Shown: positions 6,429 through 8,012 of the stretch, piece by piece
Numbering within the stretch: the stretch's first letter is position 1
How the letters are laid out: each line of letters starts with the position of its first letter
Origin: Flavobacteriales bacterium
GTDB taxonomy: Bacteria; Bacteroidota; Bacteroidia; Flavobacteriales; UBA7430
Direction: 5' to 3'
Length of the DNA: 8,012 nucleotides
Assembly (NCBI GenBank): GCA_024959975.1
Contig: JANXFM010000111.1
Location: 1 to 8,012, forward strand
Notes under the pieces: model-generated
Seen by the model: only the letters and a program-made list of their open reading frames with translations
Told to the model about the DNA's origin: nothing
Databases searched by the model: none
Translations under genes and position numbers: made by a program

Positions 6429-6473
6429 TAAACTTTTAACGAATAGGAATTAGAAAGATGTCAAAGCCTTTTC

Positions 6474-6481
6474 TATTTTTA
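6474..6481 (+). promoter_or_regulatory. Weak candidate -7 element (TATTTTTA) for trpS
   Basis: TATTTTTA differs from TAnnTTTG by the last base and lies 26 nt before the trpS ATG. No -33 TTG is at the right distance. The ATG is preceded by eight consecutive A, an A-rich initiation region in place of a Shine-Dalgarno sequence. I see no T-box or trp leader. Confidence 0.25.
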
Positions 6482-6507
6482 CAGTCTAAGACATTAAGTA
6501 AAAAAAA

Positions 6508-7476
6508 ATGGCAAGAATACTTACAGGAATTCAAAGTAGTGGTGTCCCACACCTCGGGAACCTATTGGGAGCTATTATTCCGGCAATCGAATTATCTAAA
6601 GATCCTAAAAACGAATCTTTATTTTTCATTGCAGATATGCACTCTTTAACAACCGTTCGCGATGCAAACTTATTAAAAGAAAACACCTATGCTACAGCTG
6701 CCGCCTGGTTAGCCTTTGGATTTAATACAGACAACAACCTTTTCTACCGTCAATCTGATATTCCGGAAGTATGCGAATTAATGTGGTATTTAAACTGTAT
6801 TAGCCCATATCCTATGTTGGCAAATGCTCATTCGTTTAAGGATAAAGCTAGTAAACTCCATAATGTAAATGCAGGTTTATTCACCTACCCTGTCCTTATG
6901 GCAGCCGACATTTTACTTTATGATGCTGAACTTGTGCCTGTAGGAAAAGATCAAAAACAACACTTAGAAATGACTCGAGATATTGCGGGGGCTTTCAACC
7001 ATACTTATGGAGAAACACTAATTGAGCCCGAATCACACATCGATGAACGCGTCATGATCATTCCGGGTACCGACGGACAAAAAATGAGTAAATCTTACAA
7101 CAACTTCATCAACATATTTTTGCCGGATAAGAAGCTACGAAAACAAATTATGGGGATTCAAACAGATTCAACTCAGATGGAAGACCCAAAAGAAACTACC
7201 AATTGTAATGTGTTCAGGCTTTATAAATTATTGGCTTCTGATGAACAAACAGCTGAAATGGAAACCAATTACAAAGGTGGGAACTATGGCTATGGACATG
7301 CAAAACAGGCCTTATACGAGTTAATCATCGACAAATACACAACAGAAAGAACTCGTTTTAATGAATTAATGGACAGCAAAGAACTCATTGAAAAAGAACT
7401 TCAAAAAGGAGCCGAAAAAGCTAGAATTATAGCTCGTGGAGTTTTAGACAGAGTAAGAACAAAAATGGGATATTGA
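6508..7476 (+). CDS. trpS: Tryptophanyl-tRNA synthetase TrpS
   Basis: This 322-residue class Ic aminoacyl-tRNA synthetase is of full length; it charges tRNA-Trp with tryptophan using ATP. The Rossmann-fold HIGH-type motif is PHLGN (14-18) after GIQSSG. The tryptophan pocket segment TYPVLMAADILLYDAELVPVG includes Asp135, matching the conserved Trp-recognising aspartate. GKDQKQH (147-153) and GTDGQKMSKS (187-196) follow, with KMSKS at 192-196. The helical C-terminal part (about 205-322) includes the YGHAKQALYELI helix and ends in VRTKMGY, as usual for TrpS. Tyrosyl synthetase is excluded by the PHLGN, MAADIL and VGKDQ patterns. It is a single gene with its own upstream region, diverges from plsC, and ends in TGA just before the inverted-repeat element at 7484-7566. 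Confidence 0.97.
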   Translation: MARILTGIQSSGVPHLGNLLGAIIPAIELSKDPKNESLFFIADMHSLTTVRDANLLKENTYATAAAWLAFGFNTDNNLFYRQSDIPEVCELMWYLNCISPYPMLANAHSFKDKASKLHNVNAGLFTYPVLMAADILLYDAELVPVGKDQKQHLEMTRDIAGAFNHTYGETLIEPESHIDERVMIIPGTDGQKMSKSYNNFINIFLPDKKLRKQIMGIQTDSTQMEDPKETTNCNVFRLYKLLASDEQTAEMETNYKGGNYGYGHAKQALYELIIDKYTTERTRFNELMDSKELIEKELQKGAEKARIIARGVLDRVRTKMGY

Positions 7477-7483
7477 TAAAAAA

Positions 7484-7566
7484 AGTGATCAGTTATCAGC
7501 TTCCAGAGCTAAATGGAATTTGCTTACCGATCCAAATGAAGTATTTCAAATGGATTACTGATTACT
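7484..7566. repeat. Imperfect inverted-repeat element between trpS and the esterase, possible terminator
   Basis: AGTGATCAGTTATC (7484-7497) pairs with GATTACTGATTACT (7553-7566): 13 of 14 positions pair, one as G-T. Each arm is made of two copies of a heptamer close to GTNATCA. Inside lie TTCCA/TGGAA (7501-7505, 7514-7518) and ATTTG/CAAAT, so the transcript could form a branched stem. Reading on the minus strand, the element is followed by seven T (7484-7478), which would suit termination of the esterase gene; its stop codon overlaps the other end. It could also be a REP- or MITE-like remnant, though no target duplication is visible. Confidence 0.5.
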
Positions 7567-8012
7567 AATAAATCAAAAAGCGACTTACCTCTTCAAAAAA
7601 GTCTTTAGGGTTTTCAGCATGCACCCAGTGTCCTGCATTAACAATTTCAACAATTTCAGAATCCGGAAAATGTTTTTCTATGAGTTCTTGATCTTCTGAA
7701 TTAATATAGTTTGAAGCTTCCCCATCAATAAAGAGTGTAGGCTCAATAAATACACCATCATCTATAAGTGCCTCTCCTATATTTTGGATTTCTTTCGACA
7801 AAACTTCCAAATTGAACTTAAAGCTTAATTCTTCCTCGGTCTTCCAATACAAATTCTTTAACAAGAACTGACGAACACCTACTTGCGAAAAATGTTCTGA
7901 TAAAATCTCATCAGCTTCCTTACGTGATGCAACCTTAGCATTTTCCACAGCATGTAAACCTGCTAATATTTCCTGATGATGTGGTGCATAATATTTTGGG
8001 GCTATATCTACG
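7565..8012 (-). CDS. Alpha/beta hydrolase, YbfF-like esterase (N-terminal part outside the window)
   Basis: The frame stays open to the window edge and reads VDIAPKYYAPHHQEIL before the GTG at 7948, so that GTG is internal and about 110 N-terminal residues are missing by comparison with E. coli YbfF. The visible 148 residues match the second half of YbfF-type esterases. DIAP (Asp at 8006-8008) corresponds to the unusual catalytic acid of YbfF (Asp113, from memory). SRKEADEIL and VRQFLLKNLYW form the cap helices, LFIDGEASNYI is the core strand, and the catalytic histidine in GHWVHAENP is at 7628-7630. The nucleophile GHSMG and the oxyanion HG motif would lie outside. Members hydrolyse short acyl esters or acyl-CoA in vitro; the natural substrate is unknown. 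It converges on trpS, with its TAG inside the inverted-repeat element. Confidence 0.9.
   Translation of the reverse strand, partial: VDIAPKYYAPHHQEILAGLHAVENAKVASRKEADEILSEHFSQVGVRQFLLKNLYWKTEEELSFKFNLEVLSKEIQNIGEALIDDGVFIEPTLFIDGEASNYINSEDQELIEKHFPDSEIVEIVNAGHWVHAENPKDFFEEVSRFLIY

Noticed and set aside
6458..6649. Plus-strand open frame overlapping the trpS start
   Set aside because: It runs in another frame through the conserved PHLGN region of trpS; not a convincing leader peptide, as it lacks Trp clustering and continues far into trpS.
7946..7948. GTG at 7948 as the start of a short 127-residue hydrolase
   Set aside because: The frame upstream encodes conserved esterase sequence (DIAPKYY, HHQEIL) to the window edge, so the gene is cut by the window, not truncated.

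Overview
The window reads as ordinary chromosome of a low-GC Bacteroidota bacterium, most likely a flavobacterium. Four things point there: AT-rich DNA; starts without Shine-Dalgarno sequences but with A-rich leaders; several copies of the Bacteroidota -7 promoter element TAnnTTTG just ahead of genes; and recognisable protein types (the AHQIGTPLSSL-type histidine kinase, the YPEGGIP-type PlsC, a DIAPKYY-type esterase). This assignment comes from reading the sequence, not from a database search.

Left part (1-3590). Two plus-strand soluble histidine kinases lie in tandem, one nucleotide apart. The first enters from outside the window and only its C-terminal ATPase part is seen, with a damaged G2 box. 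The second is complete, with H, N, G1, F and G2 boxes but no sensor domain. They converge, with a 10-nt gap, on a minus-strand pair: a two-TM membrane histidine kinase whose stop overlaps the start of hemW (heme chaperone, radical SAM) in a TAATG junction. No response regulator gene accompanies any of the three kinases.

Middle (3591-5260). An rluB-like rRNA pseudouridine synthase (minus) and tadA, the tRNA adenosine deaminase (plus), diverge from a 143-bp promoter region that carries a -7 element for each gene and a degenerate direct duplication. The 119-bp spacer between rluB and the kinase-hemW operon holds a -7 element inside a perfect 10-bp inverted repeat. tadA ends in a strong 12-bp hairpin with A/T tracts on both sides, so it can also terminate the opposing gatC transcript.

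Right part (5399-8012). plsC and gatC (minus) overlap by 14 nt as an operon. trpS (plus) diverges from plsC. trpS converges on a minus-strand YbfF-like alpha/beta hydrolase whose N-terminal part lies beyond the window; an 83-bp imperfect inverted-repeat element fills the gap between them.

The functional theme is translation (RluB, TadA, GatC, TrpS) mixed with envelope lipid synthesis, heme delivery and orphan sensing. I see no mobile element, CRISPR array, tRNA or rRNA. I find no convincing new multi-gene system. The points worth a second look are the degenerate kinase in the tandem pair, the kinase-hemW coupling, and the small intergenic repeat structures.
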